Positions 31,464-40,413 are shown, counted from the stretch's first letter. The stretch: 64,000 nt of DNA from Actinomycetes bacterium (GCA_023386365.1 JAEWJX010000116.1:1-64000); one strand, 5' to 3'. The notes: a model not told the origin generated them from the letters alone. Translations and numbers: made by a program.

Positions 31464-32567
31464 GTGACGCTGTTTCCCGGCGCCCCCCAGGGGGAGCGCA
31501 GCAGCCGCGCCCAGTTGGTGGGCCAGGGGCTGATCATGGCCGCGGTGCTCGCGACCCTTCTGCTGGCGATCTCGCCGACTCCGTACGTCGTGGAGCGTCC
31601 GGGTCCCGTGTACGACACGCTCGGCACGACGGAGGTCGACGGCGAGGAGGTGCCGGTCATCGACATCGAGGGAGCCGAGACCTACCCCACGGACGGCCGC
31701 CTCGACCTGCTCACCGTCTACCTCAACGGGTCCCGCGAGCGGCCGCTCGACTGGTTCGAGGTCATCGGCGCGTGGTTCGACCCGACCCGGTCGATCCTTC
31801 CCGTCGATGCCGTGTTCCCCGACGGTCAGACGCAGGAGGAGTCCGATGCGGAGAGCGCCGTCGACATGCAGGTCTCGCAGCAGGAGGCGGTCGCGGCGGC
31901 GTTGACGGAGCTCGACATCGACTTCACGTCGGAGGTCACGGTTGCCGACGTCGCGCAGGATGCCCCCGCCGCCGAAGTGCTGGAGGCGGGTGACGCGATC
32001 ACGGCCGTCGGAGGGACTCCGGTGAACACGGATGCCGAGCTGCGCCAGGCGATCATCGATGCCGGAGCCGGCGCGCCGCTCGAGATCGACATCGTCCGCG
32101 ACGGTTCCGCGAGCACGGTCGTCGTCACGCCCGTGGAGCGGTCCGCATCCGATCCGACCCCGATCGTCGGCATCACACCTCAGGTGGAGTACGAGTTCCC
32201 GTTCGACGTCGACATCCGCCTGCAGGATGTCGGGGGTCCGAGTGCGGGCATGATGTTCGCCACCGCCATCTACGACAAGCTCACGCCCGGCGCCCTCACC
32301 GGCGGGGAGCACATCGCCGGCACCGGAACGATTGCGGCGGATGGCACGGTCGGCGCCATCGGGGGCATCCGTCAGAAGATGTTCGGCGCGCGCGACGCGG
32401 GGGCCACCTGGTTCCTCGCCCCCGAGAGCAACTGCGACGAGGTGGCGGCCGGCATCCCCGACGGTCTGACCGTGTTCGCGGTCTCGACGCTCGACGACGC
32501 CATCGACGTCGTCACGGCGATCGGGTCGGGTGCCACCACCGACGGCTTCCCCGGATGCACGGGCTGA
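31464..32567 (+). CDS. PDZ-containing Lon-like serine protease (YlbL family)
   Basis: Membrane-anchored protease of 367 residues. One N-terminal helix (about 20-37) is followed by an extracytoplasmic region, a PDZ domain (about 140-215, VLEAGDAITAVGGTPV) and a C-terminal Lon-type domain. The Ser/Lys dyad is S260 in GGPSAGM and K305 in IRQKMFGA. The family acts on membrane or secreted proteins; Bacillus YlbL contributes to checkpoint-factor turnover. GTG start with GGAGG 6 nt before it. The divergent metalloprotease-like gene and the downstream UPF0182 gene are its usual actinobacterial neighbours. Confidence 0.86.
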   Translation: MTLFPGAPQGERSSRAQLVGQGLIMAAVLATLLLAISPTPYVVERPGPVYDTLGTTEVDGEEVPVIDIEGAETYPTDGRLDLLTVYLNGSRERPLDWFEVIGAWFDPTRSILPVDAVFPDGQTQEESDAESAVDMQVSQQEAVAAALTELDIDFTSEVTVADVAQDAPAAEVLEAGDAITAVGGTPVNTDAELRQAIIDAGAGAPLEIDIVRDGSASTVVVTPVERSASDPTPIVGITPQVEYEFPFDVDIRLQDVGGPSAGMMFATAIYDKLTPGALTGGEHIAGTGTIAADGTVGAIGGIRQKMFGARDAGATWFLAPESNCDEVAAGIPDGLTVFAVSTLDDAIDVVTAIGSGATTDGFPGCTG

Positions 32568-32597
32568 GCTCTCAGAGCGTCCCCAGCAGCGCCCCCC

Positions 32598-32603
32598 TAG
32601 GAT
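32598..32603 (+). promoter_or_regulatory. -10 hexamer TAGGAT for the UPF0182 gene
   Basis: TAGGAT lies about 55 nt before the GTG at 32659; a leadered promoter in the 90-bp gap after ylbL. Confidence 0.4.
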
Positions 32604-32658
32604 CGATACGAGCCGCCGGGGTCCGCAATCGCCCCGCTGACCCGCAGGAGTGTTACCC

Positions 32659-35583
32659 GTGACTTCCGCCAGCAGCACCACCGATCCCCGCACGCGCGGG
32701 CGCAGCACCTTCGCGATCGTCGTCGCGATCCTTGCCGTGCTCGTCCTCGGGTTCCTGGTGTTCAGCAATCTGTACGCCGACGTGCTCTGGTTCGACCAGC
32801 TCACGTACCTCTCGGTGCTCACCACGCAGTGGTGGGCGATCGCGATCATGTTCCTCATCGGGTTCGCCACGACGGCGCTCACCATCTGGGCGAGCATCTA
32901 CATCGCGTTCCGCTCGCGGCCGCTGTACCAGAAGCTCAATTCGCAGCTCGACCGCTACCAGCAGGTGATCGAGCCGCTCCGCCGTCTCGCGATGATCGGC
33001 ATCCCGGTGCTGCTCGGACTGTTCGTGGGTGTGTCGACGGCGTCGCGCTGGTCGGTCGTGTTGCAGTTCCTCAACCGCACCTCCTTCGGCGAGAAGGATG
33101 AGCAGTTCGGCCTCGATGTCTCGTTCTTCATCTACGAGCTGCCCTTCTACCGCGGCATCGTGGCGTACGCGTCGGCGGTCGTGCTGATCGCCGGTCTCGC
33201 GGCGATCGCCACCCACTACCTCTACGGCGGCATCCGCATCAACGGTCGTGAGGTGCGCATCACCCGCCCGGCGCGCATCCAGATCGCCGTGACCGCCGCG
33301 ATCTACATCGCGCTGCAGGCCGTCAGCATCTGGCTCGACCAGTACGCGACCCTCACCGACGACACCGGCATCGTCACCGGCGCCACCTACACCGACGTCA
33401 ACGCAGGCATCCCCGGACGGGCGATCCTGGCGGGCATCGCCGCGCTCGTCGCCGTGCTGTTCATCATCACCGCGGCCATCGGCCGTTGGCGTCTGCCCCT
33501 CATCGGCACCGGCCTGCTCATCGTGTCGAGCCTCATCGTCGGCACCATCTACCCGGCGATCGTCGAACGCTTCACGGTCGTTCCGAACGCCAAATCCGCC
33601 GAGGCGGAGTTCATCCAGCGCAACATCGACGCCACCCGCGCCGCCTACGGTCTCGACGACATCGAGGTGGTGCCCTACGACGCCGTCACCACGGCCTCCC
33701 AGGGCGCCCTGCGGGCCGACGCCGAGACCACGGCGAGCATCCGCATCCTCGACCCCGCGCTCGTGAGCCCCACCTTCGCCCAGCTCGAGCGCGTCAAGCA
33801 GTACTACCAGTTCCCGACCCACCTCGACGTCGACCGCTACACGATCGACGGCGAGACGCAGGACACCGTGATAGCGGTGCGTGAACTGAAGCAGTCGGGG
33901 CAGACCAACCCGACCTGGTACAACAACACGCTCGTCTACACGCACGGCTTCGGCGTGGTCGCCGCCTACGGCAACAAACGAACCGTCGACGGCCAGCCCG
34001 AGTTCCTGGAGTCCGGCATCCCGTCGAGCGGCGCGCTGGGCGACTTCGAACCGCGGGTCTACTTCGGCGAGAACTCGCCGACCTACTCGATCGTCGGGGC
34101 GGCCGAGGGGGCGGAGCCCATCGAGCTCGACTACCCGAGCGGCGGCGATGACAGCGACTCGAACGCCAAGAACACCTTCGACGGCGACGGCGGGCCCGTG
34201 CTCGACGACGTCGTGAAGAAGCTCATCTACGCGATGAAGTTCCAGTCGGCAGACCTTCTCCTCTCGGATGCGGTCACGTCGGACTCGCAGATCCTCTACG
34301 ACCGCAACCCGCTCGACCGGGTGAAGAAGGTCGCGCCCTACCTGACGCTCGACACCGACACCTACCCGGCCGTCGTCGACAACAAGGTCGTCTGGATCGT
34401 CGACGGGTACACGACGAGCGCCGACTACCCGTACTCGAGCATGCAGCAGCTGTCGTCGACGATCGCCGACACGTACACGCCCGAACCGGCGTACCCGATC
34501 GACGACGTCAACTACATCCGCAACTCGGTGAAGGCGACGGTCGATGCATACACCGGCGAGGTGACCCTCTACGCGTGGGACACCGACGACCCGATCCTCA
34601 AGACCTGGCAGAAGGTCTTCCCGACCGCGCTCGAGCCGGCCTCGAAGATGTCGGAGGACCTGCTGGCGCACGTGCGCTACCCGGCCGACCTGTTCAAGGT
34701 GCAGCGCGCCATCCTGCAGACGTACCACGTCACCCAGGCGGGCACGTTCTACTCCGGAGACGACGCGTGGGCGACCCCGGTCGACCCGACGCAGCCGTCC
34801 GCGTCGGCGAAGGCGCAGCCCCCGTACTACATGACGATGCAGATGCCGGGTGCCGACAAGTCGGCGTTCTCGATCTACTCGACCTACATCCCCCAGACGC
34901 AGGCCGACGACGCGGGTCAGAGCATCCTCACGGGCTACCTCGCGGCCAACGCGGATGCGGGGGAGGACTACGGCAAGTTGACGCTGTTGACCCTGCCGAG
35001 CGATGACACGGTACCCGGACCCGGTCAGGTGCAGAACACCTTCAACTCGGACGACCAGGTCGCTCAAGACCTGAACCTGCTGCGCCAGGGCGACAGTGAC
35101 GTGATCCGAGGCAACCTGCTCACCCTGCCCGTGGGCGACGGTCTGCTGTACGTCCAACCCGTCTACGTGAAGTCGACCGGTGAGACCAGCTACCCGCTGC
35201 TGCGCAAGATCCTCGTCGCCTTCGGTGACAAGATCGCGTTCGAGGACACCCTCGACCAGGCGCTCGACGAGCTGTTCGGGGGCGACTCGGGCGCCGACGC
35301 GGGCGACAACGGCACGCCCGGCACCGACGGCGGCACCGGCACCGATGGGGGCACGGGTACCGACGGCGACGGCGGCACCGGCACAGACGGTGGCACCGGC
35401 GGCGACAGCGGGTCCGGCACGGTCGACGAGGCCGCGCTGAAGGACGCTCTCGAGGACTACCAGACGGCTCTCGCGCAGCGCGCCCGTGCCTACCAGGAGG
35501 GCGACCTCGTGAAGGCGGCCCAGCAGGACCAGATCATGCAGGATGCCATCGAGCGGGCTCTGAAGGCGTCCGGCATTGAGTGA
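32659..35583 (+). CDS. UPF0182-family large membrane protein
   Basis: Protein of 974 residues. The first 300 residues hold seven predicted helices, beginning TFAIVVAILAVLVLGFLVF. The rest is a large extracytoplasmic domain with conserved aromatic and acidic stretches (TPEPAYPIDDVNYIRNSVKA). Residues 875-920 are a Gly/Thr/Asp low-complexity linker, followed by a helical tail rich in Ala/Glu. The family is near-universal in actinobacteria and of unknown function. The start is GTG at 32659 with GGAG 8 nt before it; an in-frame GTG nine bases upstream is less likely. Its stop overlaps the methyltransferase start by 8 bp. Confidence 0.88.
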   Translation: MTSASSTTDPRTRGRSTFAIVVAILAVLVLGFLVFSNLYADVLWFDQLTYLSVLTTQWWAIAIMFLIGFATTALTIWASIYIAFRSRPLYQKLNSQLDRYQQVIEPLRRLAMIGIPVLLGLFVGVSTASRWSVVLQFLNRTSFGEKDEQFGLDVSFFIYELPFYRGIVAYASAVVLIAGLAAIATHYLYGGIRINGREVRITRPARIQIAVTAAIYIALQAVSIWLDQYATLTDDTGIVTGATYTDVNAGIPGRAILAGIAALVAVLFIITAAIGRWRLPLIGTGLLIVSSLIVGTIYPAIVERFTVVPNAKSAEAEFIQRNIDATRAAYGLDDIEVVPYDAVTTASQGALRADAETTASIRILDPALVSPTFAQLERVKQYYQFPTHLDVDRYTIDGETQDTVIAVRELKQSGQTNPTWYNNTLVYTHGFGVVAAYGNKRTVDGQPEFLESGIPSSGALGDFEPRVYFGENSPTYSIVGAAEGAEPIELDYPSGGDDSDSNAKNTFDGDGGPVLDDVVKKLIYAMKFQSADLLLSDAVTSDSQILYDRNPLDRVKKVAPYLTLDTDTYPAVVDNKVVWIVDGYTTSADYPYSSMQQLSSTIADTYTPEPAYPIDDVNYIRNSVKATVDAYTGEVTLYAWDTDDPILKTWQKVFPTALEPASKMSEDLLAHVRYPADLFKVQRAILQTYHVTQAGTFYSGDDAWATPVDPTQPSASAKAQPPYYMTMQMPGADKSAFSIYSTYIPQTQADDAGQSILTGYLAANADAGEDYGKLTLLTLPSDDTVPGPGQVQNTFNSDDQVAQDLNLLRQGDSDVIRGNLLTLPVGDGLLYVQPVYVKSTGETSYPLLRKILVAFGDKIAFEDTLDQALDELFGGDSGADAGDNGTPGTDGGTGTDGGTGTDGDGGTGTDGGTGGDSGSGTVDEAALKDALEDYQTALAQRARAYQEGDLVKAAQQDQIMQDAIERALKASGIE
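35304..35420 (+). repeat. GGCACCGACGGC-type tandem repeats in the UPF0182 gene
   Basis: Degenerate 6- and 12-bp units encode Gly-Thr-Asp-Gly repeats between the extracytoplasmic domain and the C-terminal helix. Repeat number is likely to vary between strains. Confidence 0.7.
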
Positions 35584-36454
35584 CGCGTTCGAGCCCGTCG
35601 ACCTCCGCGAGGGGGAGTGGCTCGAACGCAACCGCGCGCGGTGGGACGAACTCGTCCCCCTGCACGTGGCCGCTCCGATGTACGACCGCACCGCGCTCCG
35701 TGAGGGGCGCGGCCGGTTCGCGACGCCCATGGAGGAGGCCGAGCTGACGGGGTTCGCCCCGGATGGCTGGGAGGGGCTGCGGGTGTTGCACCTGCAGTGC
35801 CATTTCGGCTCCGACTCGCTCGTCTTCGCCCAGCGGGGTGCCAGCGTGGTGGGGCTCGATTTCTCGGCGCCGGCGGTCGCGGAGGCTCGGGCCACCGCGG
35901 AGCAGCTGGGCCTTTCGGACCGCGCGCGCTTCGTGCAGGCGAACGTGTACGACGCGCGCCACATGCTGCCCGATCCGGAGGGCTTCGATCTGGTCTACGT
36001 CACCTGGGGCACCATCGGGTGGCTTCCGGATGTCGCCGAGTGGGCGCGCATCGTGGCCTGGTTCCTGAAGCCGGGCGGTCGGCTCTACTTCGCCGACGGG
36101 CATCCGGCGGCGTGGTCGATGGACGACCCCGCTGAGGGCGTCGCCGACCCGCGCCCCGTGCTGCGCTACGAGTACTTCGGCGACGGACGCCCCGATGTCT
36201 GGGATGAGCCGGGAGACTACGCGGATGCCGACGCCATCGTCGAGAACACCGTCACCTGGGAGTGGCCGCATCCGACCGCCGAGGTGCTGACGGCGCTCCT
36301 GGACGCCGGACTGCGGCTCGACTTCTTCCATGAGCACGACGTGGTGCCGTGGGCGATGTTCCGCTTCCTCGAGGCGAAGGGCGACGGCCTGTGGGGCTGG
36401 CCCGGTGAGCGTTGGCTGCCGTTGACGTTCTCGTTGGGGGCCACGCGCGTCTGA
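35576..36454 (+). CDS. Class I SAM-dependent methyltransferase
   Basis: Methyltransferase of 292 residues. SAM motif I is VLHLQCHFGSDSLVFA (about residues 70-85), motif II VVGLDFSAPAV, and motif IV DLVYVTWGTIGWL. The N-terminus WLERNRARWDELVPLHVAAPMYD matches the family's conserved lead-in, so the TTG at 35576 is preferred; the next possible start would cut into it. It overlaps the UPF0182 stop by 8 bp. The class is broad (small-molecule methylation), and the substrate is not known. Confidence 0.82.
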   Translation: MSDAFEPVDLREGEWLERNRARWDELVPLHVAAPMYDRTALREGRGRFATPMEEAELTGFAPDGWEGLRVLHLQCHFGSDSLVFAQRGASVVGLDFSAPAVAEARATAEQLGLSDRARFVQANVYDARHMLPDPEGFDLVYVTWGTIGWLPDVAEWARIVAWFLKPGGRLYFADGHPAAWSMDDPAEGVADPRPVLRYEYFGDGRPDVWDEPGDYADADAIVENTVTWEWPHPTAEVLTALLDAGLRLDFFHEHDVVPWAMFRFLEAKGDGLWGWPGERWLPLTFSLGATRV

Positions 36455-36493
36455 GGCGGCGGGCCCGTGGTCACGACCCCCTCCGATCCGTGC

Positions 36494-36499
36494 TAGGCT
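36494..36499 (+). promoter_or_regulatory. -10 hexamer TAGGCT for tRNA-fMet
   Basis: TAGGCT lies 12 nt before the first base of the mature tRNA. The -35 is not clear. Confidence 0.55.
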
Positions 36500-36511
36500 C
36501 ATTCCTTGTGC

Positions 36512-36585
36512 CGCGGGGTGGAGCAGCTCGGTAGCTCGCTGGGCTCATAACCCAGAGGTCGCAGGTTCAAATCCTGTCCCCGCAA
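36512..36585 (+). tRNA. Initiator tRNA-fMet (anticodon CAT)
   Basis: 74-nt cloverleaf. The acceptor arm CGCGGGG pairs with CCCCGC, leaving C1 opposite A72 unpaired, and the anticodon stem ends in three G:C pairs around CTCATAA. Both are hallmarks of initiator tRNA. The anticodon CAT is at 36546-36548 and the T-loop GGTTCAAATCC is intact. The 3' CCA is not encoded and must be added after transcription. A strong hairpin follows 6 bp downstream. Confidence 0.95.
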
Positions 36586-36591
36586 CGAAAA

Positions 36592-36623
36592 GAAGAAGGC
36601 CGTCCGTCAGGGCGGCCTTCTTC
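36592..36623 (+). terminator. Hairpin terminator after tRNA-fMet
   Basis: A 14-bp stem (36592-36605 with 36610-36623; one G-U pair) closes a 4-base loop GTCA. No long T-run follows, but TTCTTC ends the stem. Confidence 0.8.
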
Positions 36624-36677
36624 GCGTCTGCCGTCTTTCATGCAGTTGGCATGATCCGGGTGGTCGTCGCCCGCCCA

Positions 36678-36683
36678 TAGTGT
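36678..36683 (+). promoter_or_regulatory. -10 hexamer TAGTGT for the peptidoglycan-binding lipoprotein
   Basis: TAGTGT lies 34 nt before the ATG at 36718, leaving a leader with GGAGG at 36705-36709. Confidence 0.5.
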
Positions 36684-36717
36684 GAGCGCGTCCGGACCCC
36701 GAGTGGAGGCAGCGCGC

Positions 36718-37854
36718 ATGGACACCGAACCCCTGACGAAGCTCAGGCGAGTCGCGATCGTCGCCGGCATCGCTCTCACGGTCGCCGGGCTCGCCGGGTG
36801 CTCCGGGAACGTGGATCCCGTCAGTGCCGCTCAGGCCCAGGTGACCGCGAAGGAGAAGGCCGTCACCGAGGCGGAGGCGGCGTTCACCGACGCGTCGGCG
36901 TCGTTCTGTCAGGCGGGAGAGAGCTACATCGTGGCGATCGACCGGTACGGCGACGTGCTCAACGACACCGCGCCGACGGTGGGTGACGTGAAGGCTGCGG
37001 GCGCCGACCTGGCGCGTCCGCAGGGGGCGGCGCTCGACGCGGCGGACGCGGCGCTGGAGGCGAAGGGTCACCTCGATGCGGCACGCCAGGACCTGTACGA
37101 GGCGCAGGTGAAGCTCGAGGAGGCGAAGGCCGGACCCACCGGTACGCCCGCCCCGGTCGAGTCTCCGGCGGCCACGCCGACGGTGCCCACGGCGACGGTC
37201 GAGCGGGTGGAGCAGGCGGAGAGCGAGTTCGAGACCGCTCAGGACTCCGTGACGGATGACACCCCGCTGAAGTTCGCGGCGGAGCAGTTCAACGCCGCCG
37301 CCGTCGCGCTCGAGCTCTCGTGGTTGCGTCTGTTCGCCGATGCCGGATGCCTCACCGATGAGCAGGCACTGGCAGCGACGACCGCCGTGAGCACCTACAC
37401 GGCGACCCTGCAGCAGGCCCTCACGGATTCCGGCTACTACACGGGGGCGATCGACGGCGTGTACGGGCCGGACACCGTGGCGGCGGTCGAGAACCTGCAG
37501 ACGAGCAACGGGCTGCCGGTGACGGGAACGGTCGACAAGGCGACGGCCGACGCCCTGCAGGCGGCTCTCGAGGCGGTCCACGGCGCCGCATCCCAGGAGG
37601 CGGTGGCGGCGACGGCCGCGATCCAGCAGACGCTGAAGGTCAGCGGCTTCTGGGACGGCCCGGTGGACGGGGTGTGGACGCCGGAGCTGACGGAGGCGAT
37701 CAAGGCCTTCCAGACGGCGCTCGGTGTCGAGGCGACGGGCACGGTGGATGCGGCGACCGTCGCGGCGTTCCAGAAGGCGATCGAGGATCTGAAGAACCCA
37801 CCGGAGCCGTCGCCGGAGCCGTCGCCCGAGCCGACCAGCACCGAGGCGCCGTAG
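36718..37854 (+). CDS. Peptidoglycan-binding lipoprotein with two PG_binding_1 domains
   Basis: Secreted lipoprotein of 378 residues. The lipobox is LAGC with lipidated C28. A coiled-coil-prone stalk (about 35-135, SAAQAQVTAKEKAVTEAEAA) and a Pro/Thr-rich linker lead to two peptidoglycan-binding domains (about 230-285 and 300-355), each with the D-G-x-Y/W-G-x-x-T core (AIDGVYGPDTVAAVENLQ). No catalytic domain is present, so it probably tethers or organises the cell wall. The C-terminus is a PEPSPEP tail. The ATG at 36718 has GGAGG nine bases upstream; a GTG at 36682 lies inside the promoter. Confidence 0.85.
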   Translation: MDTEPLTKLRRVAIVAGIALTVAGLAGCSGNVDPVSAAQAQVTAKEKAVTEAEAAFTDASASFCQAGESYIVAIDRYGDVLNDTAPTVGDVKAAGADLARPQGAALDAADAALEAKGHLDAARQDLYEAQVKLEEAKAGPTGTPAPVESPAATPTVPTATVERVEQAESEFETAQDSVTDDTPLKFAAEQFNAAAVALELSWLRLFADAGCLTDEQALAATTAVSTYTATLQQALTDSGYYTGAIDGVYGPDTVAAVENLQTSNGLPVTGTVDKATADALQAALEAVHGAASQEAVAATAAIQQTLKVSGFWDGPVDGVWTPELTEAIKAFQTALGVEATGTVDAATVAAFQKAIEDLKNPPEPSPEPSPEPTSTEAP

Positions 37855-37889
37855 TCGGGGCGTCAGGGGGAGCGCCCGGGATCTGGTTC

Positions 37890-37895
37890 GATGGT
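37890..37895 (+). promoter_or_regulatory. Weak -10-like GATGGT for the PPOX-type gene
   Basis: GATGGT ends 5 nt before the GTG at 37901; only a partial match to the window's -10 pattern. Confidence 0.3.
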
Positions 37896-37900
37896 GATCT

Positions 37901-38278
37901 GTGATCACCGACGAGGCCCGCGCCTTCCTGTCCGAGTACCACCTGGCGACGCTGTCGACCCTGGGTCGGGACGGACGCATCCACTCGGTTCCGGTCGGGA
38001 TCACCTACCGCGACGGCATCGTGCGGGTGATCGGGTCGCGCGGGTCGCAGAAGTTCGTGAACGCCGCCCGCTCGGGTCGTGCGAGCGTGAACACGGTCGA
38101 CGGCGGCCGGTGGATCAGCTTCGAGGGTCCCGCGCGGGTGCTCGAGGACCCGGATGAGGTGGCGTTGGCGGTCGAGTTGTACGCGCAGCGCTACCGTCAG
38201 CCGAGCGTCAACCCGGAGCGTGTGGTGCTGGAGATCACCGTCGAGCGCGTGCTGGGCTCGCCCCAGTTCCGCGTCTGA
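37901..38278 (+). CDS. PPOX-class flavin/F420-binding split-barrel protein
   Basis: Protein of 125 residues of the pyridoxamine-phosphate-oxidase-like fold, closest by eye to the Rv1155/TIGR03618-type actinobacterial class. The core is YHLATLSTLGRDGRIHSVPVGITYRDG, with a following SRKxxN-type region (SRGSQKFVNAARSGRASVNT) expected to bind the phosphate of FMN or F420. A true PdxH role is unlikely at this length. The start GTG lies 46 bp after the lipoprotein gene. The physiological substrate is unknown. Confidence 0.8.
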   Translation: MITDEARAFLSEYHLATLSTLGRDGRIHSVPVGITYRDGIVRVIGSRGSQKFVNAARSGRASVNTVDGGRWISFEGPARVLEDPDEVALAVELYAQRYRQPSVNPERVVLEITVERVLGSPQFRV

Positions 38279-38280
38279 CC

Positions 38281-38820
38281 TCAGAAGAACAGCAGCTGCT
38301 CGTCGATCGCCATCAGGATGGCGACGACCTTCCCATCCTGGGGTGAGAACGCCACGACGGGGCCTTCGGAGGACTTGCCGACGATGACCTCCGCCGGGAA
38401 CAGGTCGCGGTAGTACTCGCTCGCGCGGTACCCGTCGATGGTCGCCGCGGGCAGCTCCCAGTCCCAGGTGCCCACGCCGGGCTGAACATAGTCGAGGGCG
38501 ACGACCGCGTCGACGGGGCTCACCTGGCTGTCGGCCTCGCTGGAGGCGATGACGACGCGCACGGGGTCGGCGAAGACGGTGTCGAGGGCGTCCGTGTCGC
38601 CGCCCGAGACGGCGGCGCTGAGGGTCGCTGCGAGGTCGGCTCCCGGGTCGGGCGCCGGTTCGCTCGGCTCCGTGACGGGTTCGGTGTCGGGGCTCGGCGC
38701 CGCCGACGTCGGCGGACCGTCGTCCGGTTCGACCGCATCCGGGGCGATCGCTGCGCATGCGCTGAGCAGCGTGAGGGCTGCGAGGACCGGCAGGGCGGAT
38801 GCGAGTGAGCGCAGAGTCAT
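38281..38820 (-). CDS. Lipoprotein of unknown function
   Basis: Protein of 179 residues. The N-terminus MTLRSLASALPVLAALTLLSAC is a lipoprotein signal with lipobox LSAC (C22). A Pro/Glu/Asp-rich linker (about 30-65) precedes a compact domain of about 110 residues with DLAATLSAAVSGGDTDALDT and YVQPGVGTWDWELPAATID, a pattern reminiscent of NTF2-like folds (inference). It ends DEQLLFF. The ATG at 38820 is used; an ATG nine codons upstream would put extra residues before the signal. It converges with the PPOX-type gene, stops 2 bp apart. Confidence 0.7.
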   Translation of the reverse strand: MTLRSLASALPVLAALTLLSACAAIAPDAVEPDDGPPTSAAPSPDTEPVTEPSEPAPDPGADLAATLSAAVSGGDTDALDTVFADPVRVVIASSEADSQVSPVDAVVALDYVQPGVGTWDWELPAATIDGYRASEYYRDLFPAEVIVGKSSEGPVVAFSPQDGKVVAILMAIDEQLLFF

Positions 38821-38893
38821 GGCACCCCATCTCGGAATCGGATGCATGATGCTAACTCAGCTTCGCTCTCCGAGGGGGCCGAAAGCGAAGGCG

Positions 38894-38899
38894 TAGTGT
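38894..38899 (+). promoter_or_regulatory. -10 hexamer TAGTGT for the nitrilase-family gene
   Basis: TAGTGT ends 7 nt before the ATG at 38907 and overlaps the alternative GTG at 38898, ruling that start out. Confidence 0.6.
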
Positions 38900-38906
38900 G
38901 ACCGTT

Positions 38907-39725
38907 ATGAACGCCGAGGATGCCCCGTTCGCGGTCGCTGTGGCGCAGTTCGCCCCCACCGACGACACCGACGCCAACCTGCAGGAGATCTCCCGCCTGG
39001 CGGTCGATGCCGCGTCACGCGGGGCGATGCTGGTCGTGTTCCCCGAGTACTCGTCGTACTTCACCCCGACGATGGGGCCCGACTGGGTCGAGGCGGGGCA
39101 GAGTCTGCACGGCCCGTTCGTGCGGGGCCTTGCCGAGATCGCCGTCGAACTCGGCATCCATCTCGTGGCGGGACTTCTGGAGATCGTCCCCGGCGAACCG
39201 GAACGGGCCGCGAACACGATCGTCGCGCTCGGGCCCGACGGCGAGCTGGTCGCCCGCTACCGCAAGCAGCACCTCTACGACGCGTTCGGGCAGCGGGAGT
39301 CCGACTGGATCGTCGCCGGGGCGATCGAGGACCCGCAGACCTTCGAGGCGGGCGGCTTCACGGTCGGCATCCAGACCTGTTACGACGTGCGCTTCCCCGA
39401 GGTGACCCGCCGACTCGTGGATGCGGGCGTCGACCTCGTGCTGCTGCCGAGCGAGTGGGTACGCGGCCCGTTGAAGGAGTCGGCGTGGCGCACGCTCGTC
39501 ACCGCCCGCGCACTGGAGAACACCGTGTATGTGGCTGCCGCCGATCAGGCACCTCCGATCGGCGCCGGCAACAGCATGATCGTCGACCCGATGGGTGTCG
39601 AGCTGGTGACGATCGGGGAGTCGACCGACACCGCGGTCGCCTGGATCAGCCCCGCGCGCATCCGTCAGGTGCGCCACGTGAATCCGGCGCTCGAGCTGCG
39701 TCGGTTCCGGGTGGAACCGCGCTAA
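38907..39725 (+). CDS. Carbon-nitrogen hydrolase (nitrilase superfamily)
   Basis: Hydrolase of 272 residues with the complete Glu-Lys-Cys triad: E47 in VFPEYSS, K120 in RYRKQHLYDAF and C158 in QTCYDVRFPE. The size and the CYDxRFPE form place it with omega-amidase/deaminated-glutathione amidase-like enzymes rather than true nitrilases. The natural substrate is not certain; repair of damaged metabolites is plausible. It is a single cytoplasmic gene with its own leaderless-type promoter. Confidence 0.85.
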   Translation: MNAEDAPFAVAVAQFAPTDDTDANLQEISRLAVDAASRGAMLVVFPEYSSYFTPTMGPDWVEAGQSLHGPFVRGLAEIAVELGIHLVAGLLEIVPGEPERAANTIVALGPDGELVARYRKQHLYDAFGQRESDWIVAGAIEDPQTFEAGGFTVGIQTCYDVRFPEVTRRLVDAGVDLVLLPSEWVRGPLKESAWRTLVTARALENTVYVAAADQAPPIGAGNSMIVDPMGVELVTIGESTDTAVAWISPARIRQVRHVNPALELRRFRVEPR

Positions 39726-39759
39726 CCCGAGCGCCGGAGCGGTCGTGCGATGAGGTCGG

Positions 39760-40356
39760 CTACGCGACCTTCAGCGCGTCGTTGGCGGCCGCACGGGCCT
39801 GGAACGCGATCACGATGAGCACGATGCCGGAGATCACCGCGTAGGCGCCCAGCACGTAGATGAGGCCGATGAGGGCGCTCGACGGGGTGGTGAAGAGCAG
39901 GATGCCCAGCACGATGCCGAAGATGATCGACAGCACCGCGAGGACGATGCCGAGCACCTTCGCCCCGCCCGAGGCGAGCGACGCGGCGGCCGGGATGCCG
40001 AAGATGCCTCCGACGACCGCCCAGATGGCGATGATCCACAGAAGCACCAGCAGTGCGAGCGCACCGGCGGCGGCCGGGAAGATCAGCACGACGATACCGG
40101 CGATGAGCCCCACGATGCCGATCGTCAGCAGCCAGCCCCAGGTGGGGTCGCTCTTGCGGTTCGCGATCGCGTGCGCGATGTTCATGATGCCGTCGACGAT
40201 CGCGTAGATACCGAAGACCCACACGAAGGCGACGGCGGTGCCGACCGGCCAGATGAAGGCGAGGATGCCGAGGATGATGGCGAAGATGCCGCGCAGCAGC
40301 ACGAGCCACCACACGGACTTGATGAACTTGCTGACCTCGATGACGTCGTCGGACAT
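39760..40356 (-). CDS. HdeD/DUF308-family membrane protein
   Basis: Small integral membrane protein of 198 residues with six predicted helices, made of three similar helical hairpins (LLRGIFAIILGILAFIWPVG, then FGIYAIVDGIMN, and again LGAYAVISGIVLIV). The DUF308 repeat with W-P and YxxxDG is clear. Enterobacterial HdeD is tied to acid resistance, but the role in actinobacteria is unknown. AAGGGGAA lies nine bases before the ATG. A TAGGCT hexamer lies about 55 bp upstream inside the end of the TetR gene. Confidence 0.83.
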   Translation of the reverse strand: MSDDVIEVSKFIKSVWWLVLLRGIFAIILGILAFIWPVGTAVAFVWVFGIYAIVDGIMNIAHAIANRKSDPTWGWLLTIGIVGLIAGIVVLIFPAAAGALALLVLLWIIAIWAVVGGIFGIPAAASLASGGAKVLGIVLAVLSIIFGIVLGILLFTTPSSALIGLIYVLGAYAVISGIVLIVIAFQARAAANDALKVA

Positions 40357-40407
40357 GCGGTGGTTCCCCTTCGATCGCTGGCGGGCACGGCCCGCGGGTG
40401 TGGCCCG

Positions 40408-40413
40408 AGCCTA
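40408..40413 (-). promoter_or_regulatory. -10 hexamer TAGGCT for the HdeD-type gene
   Basis: Minus-strand TAGGCT overlaps the stop codon of the upstream TetR gene and gives the HdeD-type gene its own leadered transcript. Confidence 0.45.

Noticed and set aside
32653..35964. Open minus-strand frame of 1103 codons
   Set aside because: Antisense shadow of the UPF0182 gene, with Arg/Val/Glu-rich low-complexity translation and no family match.
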